Source: Deltaproteobacteria bacterium UBA2385
GTDB lineage: Bacteria > Myxococcota_A > UBA796 > UBA2385
NCBI GenBank assembly: GCA_002343455.1
Contig: DDSR01000332.1
Coordinates: 4,484 to 30,468, forward strand
Direction: 5' to 3'
Length of the DNA stretch: 25,985 bases
Positions 15,234 to 25,025 of the stretch are shown here, piece after piece (position 1 is the stretch's first letter; every line of letters starts with the position of its first letter). The notes beneath the pieces were generated by a model. The model was not told the origin of the DNA. It searched no databases and saw only the letters and a list, made by a program, of their open reading frames with translations. Position numbers and translations under genes: made by a program.

Positions 15234-16964
15234 TCATTTGGCCTGACGCCGGCGCCGGCCCCGCAGCAGCAAGGGGAGGGCCAGGAGCGCTGCTCCCGCC
15301 GAGCCGGAGCCGCCGCAGCCCGGGCCGCGCAGCGGATCGGAGCCGAGCAGGTACTCCTCGAGGTTGCTGAGCTCGTCGCCGTCGGGGTCTTCCGCGGCGT
15401 CGTCCAGCGTGGGATCCAGGCCCCAGCGCTCCTCCCAGCGGTCGCTCATGCCGTCGTGGTCGTCGTCCCGGGGCAGGACGAGGTCCATGCCCTCGCGGTG
15501 CTGGCCGGGGGCGAGGTGGAAGGTCTCGGCGCGGATGGGGTGGGCCTCGCCGGGCCAGACCAGCGCGACGTAGCCGGGATCGTCGAGGCAGTAGGCGCCC
15601 AGCCGGGTGTCCAGCAGGTAGGCGCCCTCGCGCAGGCCGCCGATGGTCCAGGTGCCGTCGGCCGCGCTGACGGTGCTCCAGGTGTCGCCCCCGACGGGGG
15701 TGACGTAGACGGCCGCGCCGTAGACGGGCTTGCCCTCGTCGTCGCGCAGGGTGCCCGAGAGCCTGGCCCCGGCGTCGAGCTGGACCTGGACCCGGCGGGT
15801 GGAGGCGGGCTCGACGACGATGGGCTGGGGCTCGCCGGCTTCGTCGGCGTTGACCCACTCGCTGACCCGGTCGGCCGGGTAGCCCCAGGCGAAGGCGGTG
15901 TACTCGGCGCCGAAGAGGCCGGAGATGGTCACCAGGCCCTGATCGTCGGCCGCCGAGCCCTTGCCCACCGAGTACGTGCTGTTGTAGACCATCGCCCGGA
16001 CCCCGGCCCCGCTCTCGCCGAAGTCGAGCTCCAGGATCGCCTCGGCCGGGGCGGTCAGGTCGGCGCCCTCGACCAGCACGCCCTCCTCGTTGGCGTCGAT
16101 CGCCTCGGTCGGGCGATCGACGTCGGGGTAGTAGGTGGTGGCGATGCCCTCGGCCTGCGCCCAGACCAGGGCGTCCCCGGGGGGCAGCCCCAAGGCCTGG
16201 TAGTTGCCCTCGGCGTCGGTCTGGAGGGTCTGGATCTGACCGCCGCTGTAGGCGTAGACGATCGCCTCGGGCACCGGGCCGTCGGGGCCCCGCACCTGGC
16301 CGCTCAGCCCGATCCCGTCGAGCAGCGTGACGGTGCCGATGTCGGCGCCCGCCCCGGGCAGGACCTCCCAGCTCGGGGCTTCGTCGGCCAGGTAGGTGGG
16401 CTCGGAGCCGAGATACTGGGTCGGCCACCCGGCGACGGAGACGCCCAGCGACCAGTCGGTGGCCTGGCCGGGGCTGATGTCCAGCCCCAGCACCGAGAAG
16501 CGCCCGTCCAGGTCCGTGGTCGTGGCGCGAGACTGCCCGCTGACCGGTTCGCTCTCGCCGTAGGCCGTCACGGTGGCGTTGGCCACGGGCTGCCCCTGGC
16601 CGTCCTGGAGCAGGCCGTGGAGCATCCCGCCCTCTTCCAGGCCCAGGTCGAGGCCCTCGACCCGGTCGTCCTGTTGGACCGAGACGGCCGCTCCGGCGCA
16701 GTAGGAGCGCTCGGCCGGGTAGTAGCGCTCGACCCGGTTCAGGCTCGCCGGAGGCAGCGCCCGGAGCCGCCACGATCCGGCCTCGACCCCCTCCAGGGTC
16801 CAGGAACCGTCCGGCCCGGTCAGGGTGTAGACGTAGGAGAGGCGCGAGTCGTAGGCGACGATGTAGGTGCCTTCGATCGGCTGGCCCTCGGGGCTGGTGC
16901 GCAGGGTGCCGCTGAGGGTGGCGCCCCAGGCGGGCGTCAGGAGGAGCAGGCTCAGGAGGTTCAT
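15234..16964 (-). CDS. Surface protein with carboxypeptidase-regulatory-like repeats and MYXO-CTERM-like tail
   Basis: The product has 576 residues. The ATG at 16964 overlaps the upstream stop (ATGA) and gives a signal peptide (MNLLSLLLLTPAWGA); an upstream ATG at 16997 would bury it. At least four beta-sandwich repeats of CarboxypepD_reg/CnaB type recur, each with a pattern like L-SG-x-V/L-R-x3-G-x-P-x4-V-x-A-Y and a later DGSWTLEG or DGRFSVLG. Residues about 510-550 are a calcium-type thrombospondin-3 stretch (DDDHDGMSDRWEERWGLDP, then DPDGDELSNLEEY). The tail has GCGGSGSAG, a hydrophobic run and RRRR. It is probably exported and anchored or processed at the surface, perhaps adhesive or structural. 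Confidence 0.85.
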   Translation of the reverse strand: MNLLSLLLLTPAWGATLSGTLRTSPEGQPIEGTYIVAYDSRLSYVYTLTGPDGSWTLEGVEAGSWRLRALPPASLNRVERYYPAERSYCAGAAVSVQQDDRVEGLDLGLEEGGMLHGLLQDGQGQPVANATVTAYGESEPVSGQSRATTTDLDGRFSVLGLDISPGQATDWSLGVSVAGWPTQYLGSEPTYLADEAPSWEVLPGAGADIGTVTLLDGIGLSGQVRGPDGPVPEAIVYAYSGGQIQTLQTDAEGNYQALGLPPGDALVWAQAEGIATTYYPDVDRPTEAIDANEEGVLVEGADLTAPAEAILELDFGESGAGVRAMVYNSTYSVGKGSAADDQGLVTISGLFGAEYTAFAWGYPADRVSEWVNADEAGEPQPIVVEPASTRRVQVQLDAGARLSGTLRDDEGKPVYGAAVYVTPVGGDTWSTVSAADGTWTIGGLREGAYLLDTRLGAYCLDDPGYVALVWPGEAHPIRAETFHLAPGQHREGMDLVLPRDDDHDGMSDRWEERWGLDPTLDDAAEDPDGDELSNLEEYLLGSDPLRGPGCGGSGSAGAALLALPLLLRGRRRRQAK

Positions 16965-17893
16965 GCCGACTCCGGACTCAGGTGGCTGCCCAGGCATCGT
17001 AGCGCCACGTGGAGCCGGTCGGCGAGCTCTTCGGGGCGGGCGGGGTCCAGGGAGAGGCCGATGGCGGGGACGCCCAGGCGACGGGCTCGGGCGGCGGCGC
17101 TGCGCCCGCGGCGGGAGGGCAGGCCCAGCGGGCCGAGGGCGGTCAGCATGCCGGGCGGCGCGGAACGGGCGCGGACCACCCCGTCGGGGTTGATCAGCGT
17201 GGCGGTCGAGGCGGAAGGCCGCAGGACGAGCAGGGCGCAGCGGCGAGGGTTGCTGCGGTGCCGCCGGTTCCGCAGGAGGACATCGAGGTCGTCGAACCAG
17301 GTGGGGCCGTCCGCGCCGAGCAGGAGGAGGACCCGCGCGCCGGGGATGGGGCGGTCGACCACGGCCTGCGCGAGGGCCAACGCGGCCTGGGCGAGCTGCG
17401 GGCCCTGGGCCTGGGAGCGTCGGGCGCCGCCGCCGGGGTTCATCGGCAGGAAGACCAGCAGGGTGGCCGCCGACTCCTCGCCCTCTTGCAGCTCGATCTC
17501 GGCGCTCCAGCCGGGAGAGCGAGGCAGCCAGCGGCGGACCGGGCTCTGACCGCCGTCGAGGTCGATCAGCAGGTTGGGCAGCTGCAGGAAGAAGAGCAGC
17601 AGGCCGAGCAGGGGGTGATGGGCCAGGGCGAGGCCGAGGGAGGCGCCGGCCAGGGCGAGGTGGAGGAGGACCGGTCCGGCCAGCCCGCGGTGGGCGGTGG
17701 TGGGCTGGAGCCAGGTGGGAAGGCCGCGCGCCGAGAGCGCCTGGGCGGTGCTCTCCAGGCGAAGCTCGGCGAGGTCGGGCTCGCGGGTCCTGCGCCGCGA
17801 GCGACGACGCGCGCCGGCCGGGCGGGCGCCCCGCGCCGTGACGGGATCCACAGGTCGCTCCACGGCGGCGGCGATTTCAGCGTCAGGTTTCAT
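16961..17893 (-). CDS. Membrane protein of unknown function, possibly a degenerate M28-like peptidase
   Basis: The product has 310 residues from the ATG at 17893, without a clear Shine-Dalgarno sequence; the start is moderately sure. The frame stays open to 18652, but only antisense to the subtilase gene. Residues 13-40 are very basic, two hydrophobic helices lie at about 72-112, and the rest is an alpha/beta domain. The order of elements (SPGWSAEIEL, then a strand at LLVFLPMN where M28 peptidases have VLLAHLD) suggests an M28-type fold that has lost its metal ligands. That reading is weak. It is followed by the coupled CarboxypepD-like surface protein. It diverges from the degenerate subtilase gene across 180 bases. 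Confidence 0.6.
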   Translation of the reverse strand: MKPDAEIAAAVERPVDPVTARGARPAGARRRSRRRTREPDLAELRLESTAQALSARGLPTWLQPTTAHRGLAGPVLLHLALAGASLGLALAHHPLLGLLLFFLQLPNLLIDLDGGQSPVRRWLPRSPGWSAEIELQEGEESAATLLVFLPMNPGGGARRSQAQGPQLAQAALALAQAVVDRPIPGARVLLLLGADGPTWFDDLDVLLRNRRHRSNPRRCALLVLRPSASTATLINPDGVVRARSAPPGMLTALGPLGLPSRRGRSAAARARRLGVPAIGLSLDPARPEELADRLHVALRCLGSHLSPESA

Positions 17894-17968
17894 CGAGGAG
17901 GAGGCTATGTCGGGTTCGGCAGGGCGCGCTCTGGCAGGAATGGCGACGTGGTGTGACACGGCTACGTC

Positions 17969-17997
17969 TTGCCCTGTAACGCCCCAGGCCATATGGT
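17969..17997 (+). promoter_or_regulatory. Candidate sigma-70 promoter for the 18074 gene cluster
   Basis: TTGCCC (17969-17974) and TATGGT (17992-17997) are separated by 17 bases, the ideal spacing. They lie about 77 bases ahead of the ATG at 18074 in the divergent intergenic region. Each box differs from consensus at two positions. No equally good pair was found for the opposite strand. Confidence 0.45.
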
Positions 17998-18073
17998 CCG
18001 CGGGCCAGGCGGGCTTCTGCCTCCCCGGCGAGGTGCCCAGAGCCCTCGTCCCCCTCTCTCCGAGTCGAGCGTA

Positions 18074-18832
18074 ATGCGATACCGCGGTCGAGAATTCACT
18101 GGGAAGGGCGTAACGGTCGCCGTCATCGACAGCGGGATCGACGTGACGGATCCCAGGCTGCAAGGCCGCACCATCGACGGCTGGAACATCCAGCTGGGCG
18201 CCACCGGGCACGCCATCCTGGGCGGCGACTTCACGGACGAGAACGGCCACGGCACCAACATGGCGGCCGCCGTCACGATGATGGCCCCCGATGTCAGCCT
18301 GATGGGCGTGCGGATCATGGACGCGCGGCTGCGCACCAGCGCCGACCTGATGGCGGCCGGTATCGAGACGGCCTTTCGCGCCGGCGCCAAGGTGATCAGC
18401 TTGTCCCTGGGGACCCCCAACATGGGCAAGGCGCTGCTGCTGCGCGACTGCTGCGCGCTGGCGGTCGAGAACAACGCCGTGGTCCTGGCCGCCGCCCACC
18501 CCAAGGGCGACCGGGCCTATCCCGCCGACCTGCCCGAGACGATCGGCGTGGCCACCCACCCCGACTGCCCGATCGAGAAGTACTACTTCTTCCAGCCCCA
18601 CCGGTTCCCTCGGCAGCAGTGGGGCAGCCTGACCGGCAAGTTCCTCACCCACGGCTACGAGTGGCGGGACGGTGAGCGCGGCGGCTTCAAGGGCAGCGGC
18701 ATCGCCACGGCCTACCTGGCCGGGCGGCTGGCCTGCCTGCGCGAGGCCATGCCGAACGAGTCCGCCATGGGGATCATCGAGGTGCTCCGCCAGGTCTCCC
18801 TGACGCCGGTGCCCGAGATCGGCTACGCCTGA
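18074..18832 (+). CDS. Subtilase-fold protein lacking the catalytic Ser and oxyanion Asn
   Basis: The product has 252 residues and contains only the S8 domain: no signal peptide and no propeptide, so it is probably cytoplasmic. D19 (VAVIDSGID) and H59 (NGHGTNMAA) of the catalytic triad are intact. Where family members have GTSMATPHVAG, this one has GSGIATAYLAG (207-217), so the nucleophile position is G209. Where they have AAGN, it has AAAH (139-142). It should therefore be inactive as a classical serine protease unless S208 substitutes. The rest of the fold is well kept (VISLSLGTPN, YPADLPETIGVA), which argues for a selected role such as peptide binding. The start at 18074 is supported by the domain edge; the Shine-Dalgarno sequence is weak. 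The next gene begins ten bases after its stop. Confidence 0.85.
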   Translation: MRYRGREFTGKGVTVAVIDSGIDVTDPRLQGRTIDGWNIQLGATGHAILGGDFTDENGHGTNMAAAVTMMAPDVSLMGVRIMDARLRTSADLMAAGIETAFRAGAKVISLSLGTPNMGKALLLRDCCALAVENNAVVLAAAHPKGDRAYPADLPETIGVATHPDCPIEKYYFFQPHRFPRQQWGSLTGKFLTHGYEWRDGERGGFKGSGIATAYLAGRLACLREAMPNESAMGIIEVLRQVSLTPVPEIGYA

Positions 18833-18841
18833 GCCCTGGCG

Positions 18842-20296
18842 GTGCTGCTAGCCTCCCTGATCGGCACGGCGCTGGCTGGCCCCGTGGACCTGGTGGGCTT
18901 CGGCTCGCCGGGGATGGCGCGCGCCGGCGGCGGGGTCGCGCTGGTGGATGGCGCGCAGACGGCCTTCCTGAATCCGGCGCTGTTGCAGGACATGGAGTCC
19001 ACCCAGCTGATGGTGGGGGCCTTCCTGCTGCGGGGCTCGATGCGCCCGATGCCGGGGGTCTGGTGGGACACGAACCGGGACGGGCTGATCGACGACTCCG
19101 ACCCGCCGCTGTCGGTCGAGGTGGACCCGGATCCGGCCGACGCGATCAGCATCGCCCTGGGACGGCCCATCGGCGGGCGCTTCGGGCTGGCCTTCAACGC
19201 GACCGTCCCGGTGCGCCGCCTGCTGCGGATCCAGACCTTCGAGCCCAGCCTGCCGGTCTACCCGATGCTCTCCAACACAGCCCAGCGCTTCGACATGGCG
19301 CTGGGCTTCGGCTGGGAGCAGCTCCCGGGGCTGAGCATCGGCGGGGCCGTCCAGGTCATCGCCCGGTCGCGTTTCTCCCTGACCACCACCCTGGACCTGC
19401 ACCTGCGAGGGGCAGAGGAGGGGGACACCGGGGTCGAGGCCTTGATCAGCGAGCTGAGCCTGGATCCCCACCTGATGACCGTCGACATCGTCCCGGCCCT
19501 GGCGCCGATGGCGGCGCTGCACTGGGACGTCGGCCGGGTGGCGCCCGCCTTGGAGGGCCTCGCCCTGGGCGCGACCTGGCGGGCCTCGACCGGCGTCCCG
19601 GTCGACGTCGAGGTCGATCTGCAGGCCAATGTGCAGGTCGAGGACGTGGGCGAGCTGGGGCCGATGGGCCTGACGCTGCTCGCGCCGCTGCGGCTGGTGG
19701 TCTTCGACCACTACCTGCCCGAGCAGTGGGCCTTCGGCGCGGCCTACCGCCGCGAGGACCGCTTCGTGCTCTTCCTGGATGGGCGCCACACCCGCTTCGG
19801 CCCGATGCAGCTCAGCGTCGCGCAGGTGGTGGACAGCGAGGTGCGCAGCCAGCTGTTGGGGGACGCCTCGGTCCCGATCGAGGACGGCAACCCGGCCGGC
19901 GGCGAGCTGCGCAACACGACCTCGGTCCGCGGCGGCGGCGAGCTGACCCTCCCCCGCTGGGAGCCCGGCCAGGGCCTCGGCTGGCTGCAAGGCGTGGTGC
20001 GTCTCGCCGCCGGGTACGAGCCCGCCGCGCTGCGCGCCCAGGGCGCCAGCACCGCGCTGTTGGACGCCGACCGGCTGCTGTTGGCCGGAGGCCTGGGCGT
20101 CGCCCACGGCGACCCCTTCGACCTGGTGGCGGGGCCGGTGCGCTGGGACCTCCACGTCCAGGCGCAGGTGCTGGGCGAGGGGCAGCTGGCGGTGGACACC
20201 ACGCCCTACCGGGCCGGCGCCCCGGTGGATGGTGGTAGCCTGCCCATCGGCGGGACCCTGTGGACCGCCGGGCTGCAGACGAGCATCGACTACTGA
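18842..20296 (+). CDS. Outer-membrane beta-barrel protein (FadL/PorV-like)
   Basis: The product has 484 residues. The GTG at 18842 gives a short signal peptide (MLLASLIGTALA) and fits the 9-base gap after the subtilase-like gene. The mature N-terminus GFGSPGMARAGGGVALVDGAQTAF-type sequence, with NPALL near 44-48, is typical of OmpP1/FadL and PorV-like barrels. Alternating amphipathic strands follow up to a C-terminal LQTSIDY. An EF-hand-like calcium loop (DTNRDGLIDDSD, 76-87) sits in an early loop. It is predicted to be an outer-membrane transporter or secretion-associated barrel. The substrate is unknown. Confidence 0.82.
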   Translation: MLLASLIGTALAGPVDLVGFGSPGMARAGGGVALVDGAQTAFLNPALLQDMESTQLMVGAFLLRGSMRPMPGVWWDTNRDGLIDDSDPPLSVEVDPDPADAISIALGRPIGGRFGLAFNATVPVRRLLRIQTFEPSLPVYPMLSNTAQRFDMALGFGWEQLPGLSIGGAVQVIARSRFSLTTTLDLHLRGAEEGDTGVEALISELSLDPHLMTVDIVPALAPMAALHWDVGRVAPALEGLALGATWRASTGVPVDVEVDLQANVQVEDVGELGPMGLTLLAPLRLVVFDHYLPEQWAFGAAYRREDRFVLFLDGRHTRFGPMQLSVAQVVDSEVRSQLLGDASVPIEDGNPAGGELRNTTSVRGGGELTLPRWEPGQGLGWLQGVVRLAAGYEPAALRAQGASTALLDADRLLLAGGLGVAHGDPFDLVAGPVRWDLHVQAQVLGEGQLAVDTTPYRAGAPVDGGSLPIGGTLWTAGLQTSIDY

Positions 20297-20308
20297 CGGA
20301 GGTCACAG

Positions 20309-21886
20309 GTGAGCAGCACAATCCGGGAACTGGCACGCCGGGCGGGCGAGATCTTCGAGGCTCCCCTGCCGGGTCCGGTGGCCGAACGGGCGCGCCTGCA
20401 GCACCTGAGCCTGGCCGGCGCGGTCCAGGTCATGAGCTCCGATCCGGGCTTCGCGGCCCTCGCACCCGGCGCCGGGAGCCGTGGGGCCGCCGCGCTCTGC
20501 CTGGGCGGGCGGGCGCCGCGCCGGGAGGCGGTGCGCCTGCATGTGGCGATGGCGGGCGCGCTGGAGCTGGATGATGTCCAGCTCGGCGGCCGCGTCGGCG
20601 CCGTGGCCGTTCCGGTCGCCTGGGCCTTCAGCCGCGGACAGACCCTGGACGCGCTGGTCCGGGCCACGGTGGCGGCCAACGAGGTCGCCGGACGGCTGGG
20701 CCTCTCGCTGGCGATGGCGCCCGCGCCGGGTCGGGGCCAGCTGGTGGTCTCCTCCTGGGCTGCGGTCATCGTCGCCGGGCTGCTGGGCGGCCTCAACCCG
20801 CCGCAGCTGGCCTCGGCCCTGGCCCTGGCCTCGGTCGGAGCGGGCTCCCTCGGCTCGCGTGAGCTGCTGGGGGGCGACGGCGCGGCGGCCATCTCGCAGG
20901 CCTCGGCGGCGGTGGCGGGGCTGGACGCGGTCGAGCTCGCTCGGGCGGGGGCGAGCGGGCCTCTGGACCTGCTCGACGCCCGGGGGGGGCTGTTGGACCG
21001 GCTCAGCCCGGTGCCGCTCCGCCACGCCTTCACGGGCTGGGGCCGCGCCTGGCTGAGCATGAGCAGCAGCTTCCCCGCCCACCCGCTGGCCCTGCCGCTG
21101 CAGAGCGCCCTCCAGGGGGTGGAGGAGGTCCTGGCTCGCCACGTCAAGGCGGCCGACAAGCGGCTTCGCGCCGACCAGGTCGAGCGCATCGAGGTTCGCC
21201 TCGGCGCGGTCGGCTTTGGCCTGCACGGCCTGGTCGGGCGCTGGCCGGCGGCGGGTCGGCTGGCCATGACCTCGCGGCTGCCCGAGGCGATCGGCCTGAT
21301 GCTGGCCGAGGGGGCCTACGACGCCCACCTGCTGCGGGCCGCGGACCGACCGACGGCGCAGCGCGAGGCCATCGCCCAGGTCGCCTCGAAGGTGCACCTG
21401 AGCCACGACATGGCGCGCACCATGCGCTTTGTGGACCACCTCGTCGAGGTGCTGGGCCCCTTGCTGGCCGGCCTGGGCGCCGAGGATCTGCGTCGCGCCG
21501 CGCAGGCTCGCGAGGACTTCGGCATCCCGGCGCTGCCTGGACCCCAAGACGTCGCCGGCCTGGTGCAGCTGGCCCGCCTGCGCCCCGCCGCCTTGGCGGA
21601 GCGGCTGCGCTACCGGTCCGGTGACCTGGGCGACGCCCGCCTGGACGAGCTGCAGCTGCTGCTGGGCGCCGATGTGCGGGTCCAGACCACCCGCGGCGGG
21701 AGCTGGCCCGAGCACCGGGAGGTCCCGATCGGCAGCCCGGGCTGGTCCTGGGCTGACACGGTGGCCCGGGTGGAGCGCCGCGCGCCCGCGGCCGCCGTCG
21801 CGGGCTGGCAACCCGCCGAGGAGGCCGAACCGCTGGTCGAGGCGCTGATCGCCGGCGGCGCGGGTCCCGATTCGAGCCTCGCCTGA
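20309..21886 (+). CDS. Divergent MmgE/PrpD-like protein
   Basis: The product has 525 residues. The GTG at 20309 has GGAGG six bases upstream. The N-terminal half is helical with the PrpD-like segment AMAGALELDDVQLGGRVGA at about 80-98 (family: ALDFDD followed by HPG), AANEVAGRLG near 129, and small-residue-rich helices. The lid region in the second half is less alike. MmgE/PrpD proteins include 2-methylcitrate dehydratase, but the conserved His of the family (HxxxxHPG-type) is not visible here, so that activity should not be assumed. It lies between an outer-membrane protein gene and pilB in the same direction, with 58 bases to pilB. Confidence 0.65.
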   Translation: MSSTIRELARRAGEIFEAPLPGPVAERARLQHLSLAGAVQVMSSDPGFAALAPGAGSRGAAALCLGGRAPRREAVRLHVAMAGALELDDVQLGGRVGAVAVPVAWAFSRGQTLDALVRATVAANEVAGRLGLSLAMAPAPGRGQLVVSSWAAVIVAGLLGGLNPPQLASALALASVGAGSLGSRELLGGDGAAAISQASAAVAGLDAVELARAGASGPLDLLDARGGLLDRLSPVPLRHAFTGWGRAWLSMSSSFPAHPLALPLQSALQGVEEVLARHVKAADKRLRADQVERIEVRLGAVGFGLHGLVGRWPAAGRLAMTSRLPEAIGLMLAEGAYDAHLLRAADRPTAQREAIAQVASKVHLSHDMARTMRFVDHLVEVLGPLLAGLGAEDLRRAAQAREDFGIPALPGPQDVAGLVQLARLRPAALAERLRYRSGDLGDARLDELQLLLGADVRVQTTRGGSWPEHREVPIGSPGWSWADTVARVERRAPAAAVAGWQPAEEAEPLVEALIAGGAGPDSSLA

Positions 21887-21944
21887 GGTAGAGTGCGCCC
21901 CGTTCGGGAAATCGCTGGCCGAGACACCGGCCGAGGAGTGAGCA

Positions 21945-23672
<1,728 letters not shown>

Positions 23673-23724
23673 GCGTGGACCGTCGAGCCGACGGAGACGA
23701 TGACCAACCGGGACGGAGCGGGCC

Positions 23725-23754
23725 TTGCATGGGCGAGGCCACCTCGGGTACCCT
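23725..23754 (+). promoter_or_regulatory. Weak candidate promoter ahead of pilC
   Basis: TTGCAT (23725-23730) and TACCCT (23749-23754) are 18 bases apart in the 111-base gap between pilB and pilC, 29 bases before the pilC start. Both boxes deviate from consensus. The gap is long for a tight operon, so an internal promoter is plausible. Confidence 0.3.
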
Positions 23755-23783
23755 GCGGGCTGCCAAGCTGAGGGAGCAGACAC

Positions 23784-25013
23784 ATGGCGATGTACGCATA
23801 CGAGGGTCGGTCCGCCAACGGTGAGGCCCGCAAGGGTGAGATCGAGGCGCCCGATCCCGACGCAGCCAAGAAGCGCCTGCGCGCCATGCAGATCAACCCG
23901 ACCTCGCTGACCGCCAAGGGCGGCGGGCTGGGTAGCGTCAACATCAACCTGAAGATGCCGGCCTTCCTCAAGCAGAAGGTGACCAACAAGGACCTGGTCA
24001 TCTTCACCCGGCAGTTCGCCACGATGATCGACTCGGGCCTGCCGCTGGTGCAGTGCCTGGACATCCAGAGCAAGCAGGCGCCCAACCCGACCTTCCGGGA
24101 AGAGCTCTCCATCATCAAGGACCAGGTCGAGTCCGGCGCCACCTTCGCCGACGCCCTGCGCAAGTACCCCGAGACCTTCGACGACCTGTACCGGAACATG
24201 GTGGCCGCCGGCGAGGTCGGCGGTATCCTCGACACGATCCTCAGCCGCCTCGCTGCCTACCTGGAGAAGGCGGACAAGCTGCGCCGCCAGATCAAGTCGG
24301 CGATGGCCTACCCGGCCGGCGTGACCGCGGTCGCCGGCGCCGTCACGGCGCTGCTGCTGCTCAAGGTGGTGCCCACCTTCGAGGAGATGTTCGCCGACAT
24401 GGGCTCCAGCCTGCCCGCGCCGACGATGTTCGTCATCGCCCTCAGCAAGTGGCTTCAGAACAACTTCTTCTTCGTCATCATCGGCATCGTCCTGACCGTC
24501 GTGGGCCTCCGCCAGGCCTACAAGACCGACCGGGGCCGGATGATCATCGACGGCGCCCTGCTGAAGCTGCCGGTCTTCGGCGACCTGCTGCGAAAGACGG
24601 CCGTGGCGCGCTTCACCCGCACGCTCGGCACCATGATCGCCAGCGGCGTGCCCATCCTGGAAGCCCTGGACATCTGCGGTCGGACGGCGGGCAATGTGAT
24701 CATCGAGAAGGGCATCTCGCGGGTGCGGGACGCCATCTCCGAGGGCCGCACCATCGCCGAGCCGCTCTCCGAGACCGGGGTCTTCCCCGAGATGGTCTGC
24801 CAGATGATCGGCGTCGGCGAGGCCACCGGCGCCTTGGACGTCATGCTCAACAAGATCGCCGACTTCTACGAAGACGAGGTCGACGCCGCGGTCGAGGCCG
24901 TCACCAGCCTGATGGAGCCGGCGATCATGGTCGTGATGGGTGTCGTCATCGGCGGCCTCGTCATCGCCATGTACATGCCGATCTTCACCATGGCCTCCAC
25001 CATCGGTGGCTGA
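23784..25013 (+). CDS. pilC: Type IV pilus inner-membrane platform protein PilC
   Basis: The product has 409 residues, as usual for PilC/GspF, and forms the inner-membrane platform that couples PilB and PilT to pilin assembly. Two homologous T2SSF domains are visible. The first has FTRQFATMIDSGLPL (74-88) and the second FTRTLGTMIASGVPI (277-291). Each is followed by the conserved GExTG-like element (AAGEVGGILD at 141, GVGEATGALD at 343). Membrane helices lie at about 178-197, 226-243 and 379-400. The N-terminus MAMYAYEGRSANG is typical. AGGGAG precedes the ATG by seven bases. pilS starts 12 bases after its stop. Confidence 0.97.
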   Translation: MAMYAYEGRSANGEARKGEIEAPDPDAAKKRLRAMQINPTSLTAKGGGLGSVNINLKMPAFLKQKVTNKDLVIFTRQFATMIDSGLPLVQCLDIQSKQAPNPTFREELSIIKDQVESGATFADALRKYPETFDDLYRNMVAAGEVGGILDTILSRLAAYLEKADKLRRQIKSAMAYPAGVTAVAGAVTALLLLKVVPTFEEMFADMGSSLPAPTMFVIALSKWLQNNFFFVIIGIVLTVVGLRQAYKTDRGRMIIDGALLKLPVFGDLLRKTAVARFTRTLGTMIASGVPILEALDICGRTAGNVIIEKGISRVRDAISEGRTIAEPLSETGVFPEMVCQMIGVGEATGALDVMLNKIADFYEDEVDAAVEAVTSLMEPAIMVVMGVVIGGLVIAMYMPIFTMASTIGG

Positions 25014-25025
25014 ACGGGTGACCTG

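Noticed and set aside
15066..17549. Plus-strand open frame of 827 codons
   Set aside because: Antisense to three minus-strand genes with signal peptide, repeats and membrane helices; no domain seen.
17894..18652. Upstream extension of the minus-strand membrane protein
   Set aside because: It would run antisense through the subtilase-fold gene, whose coding sense is supported by D and H motifs.
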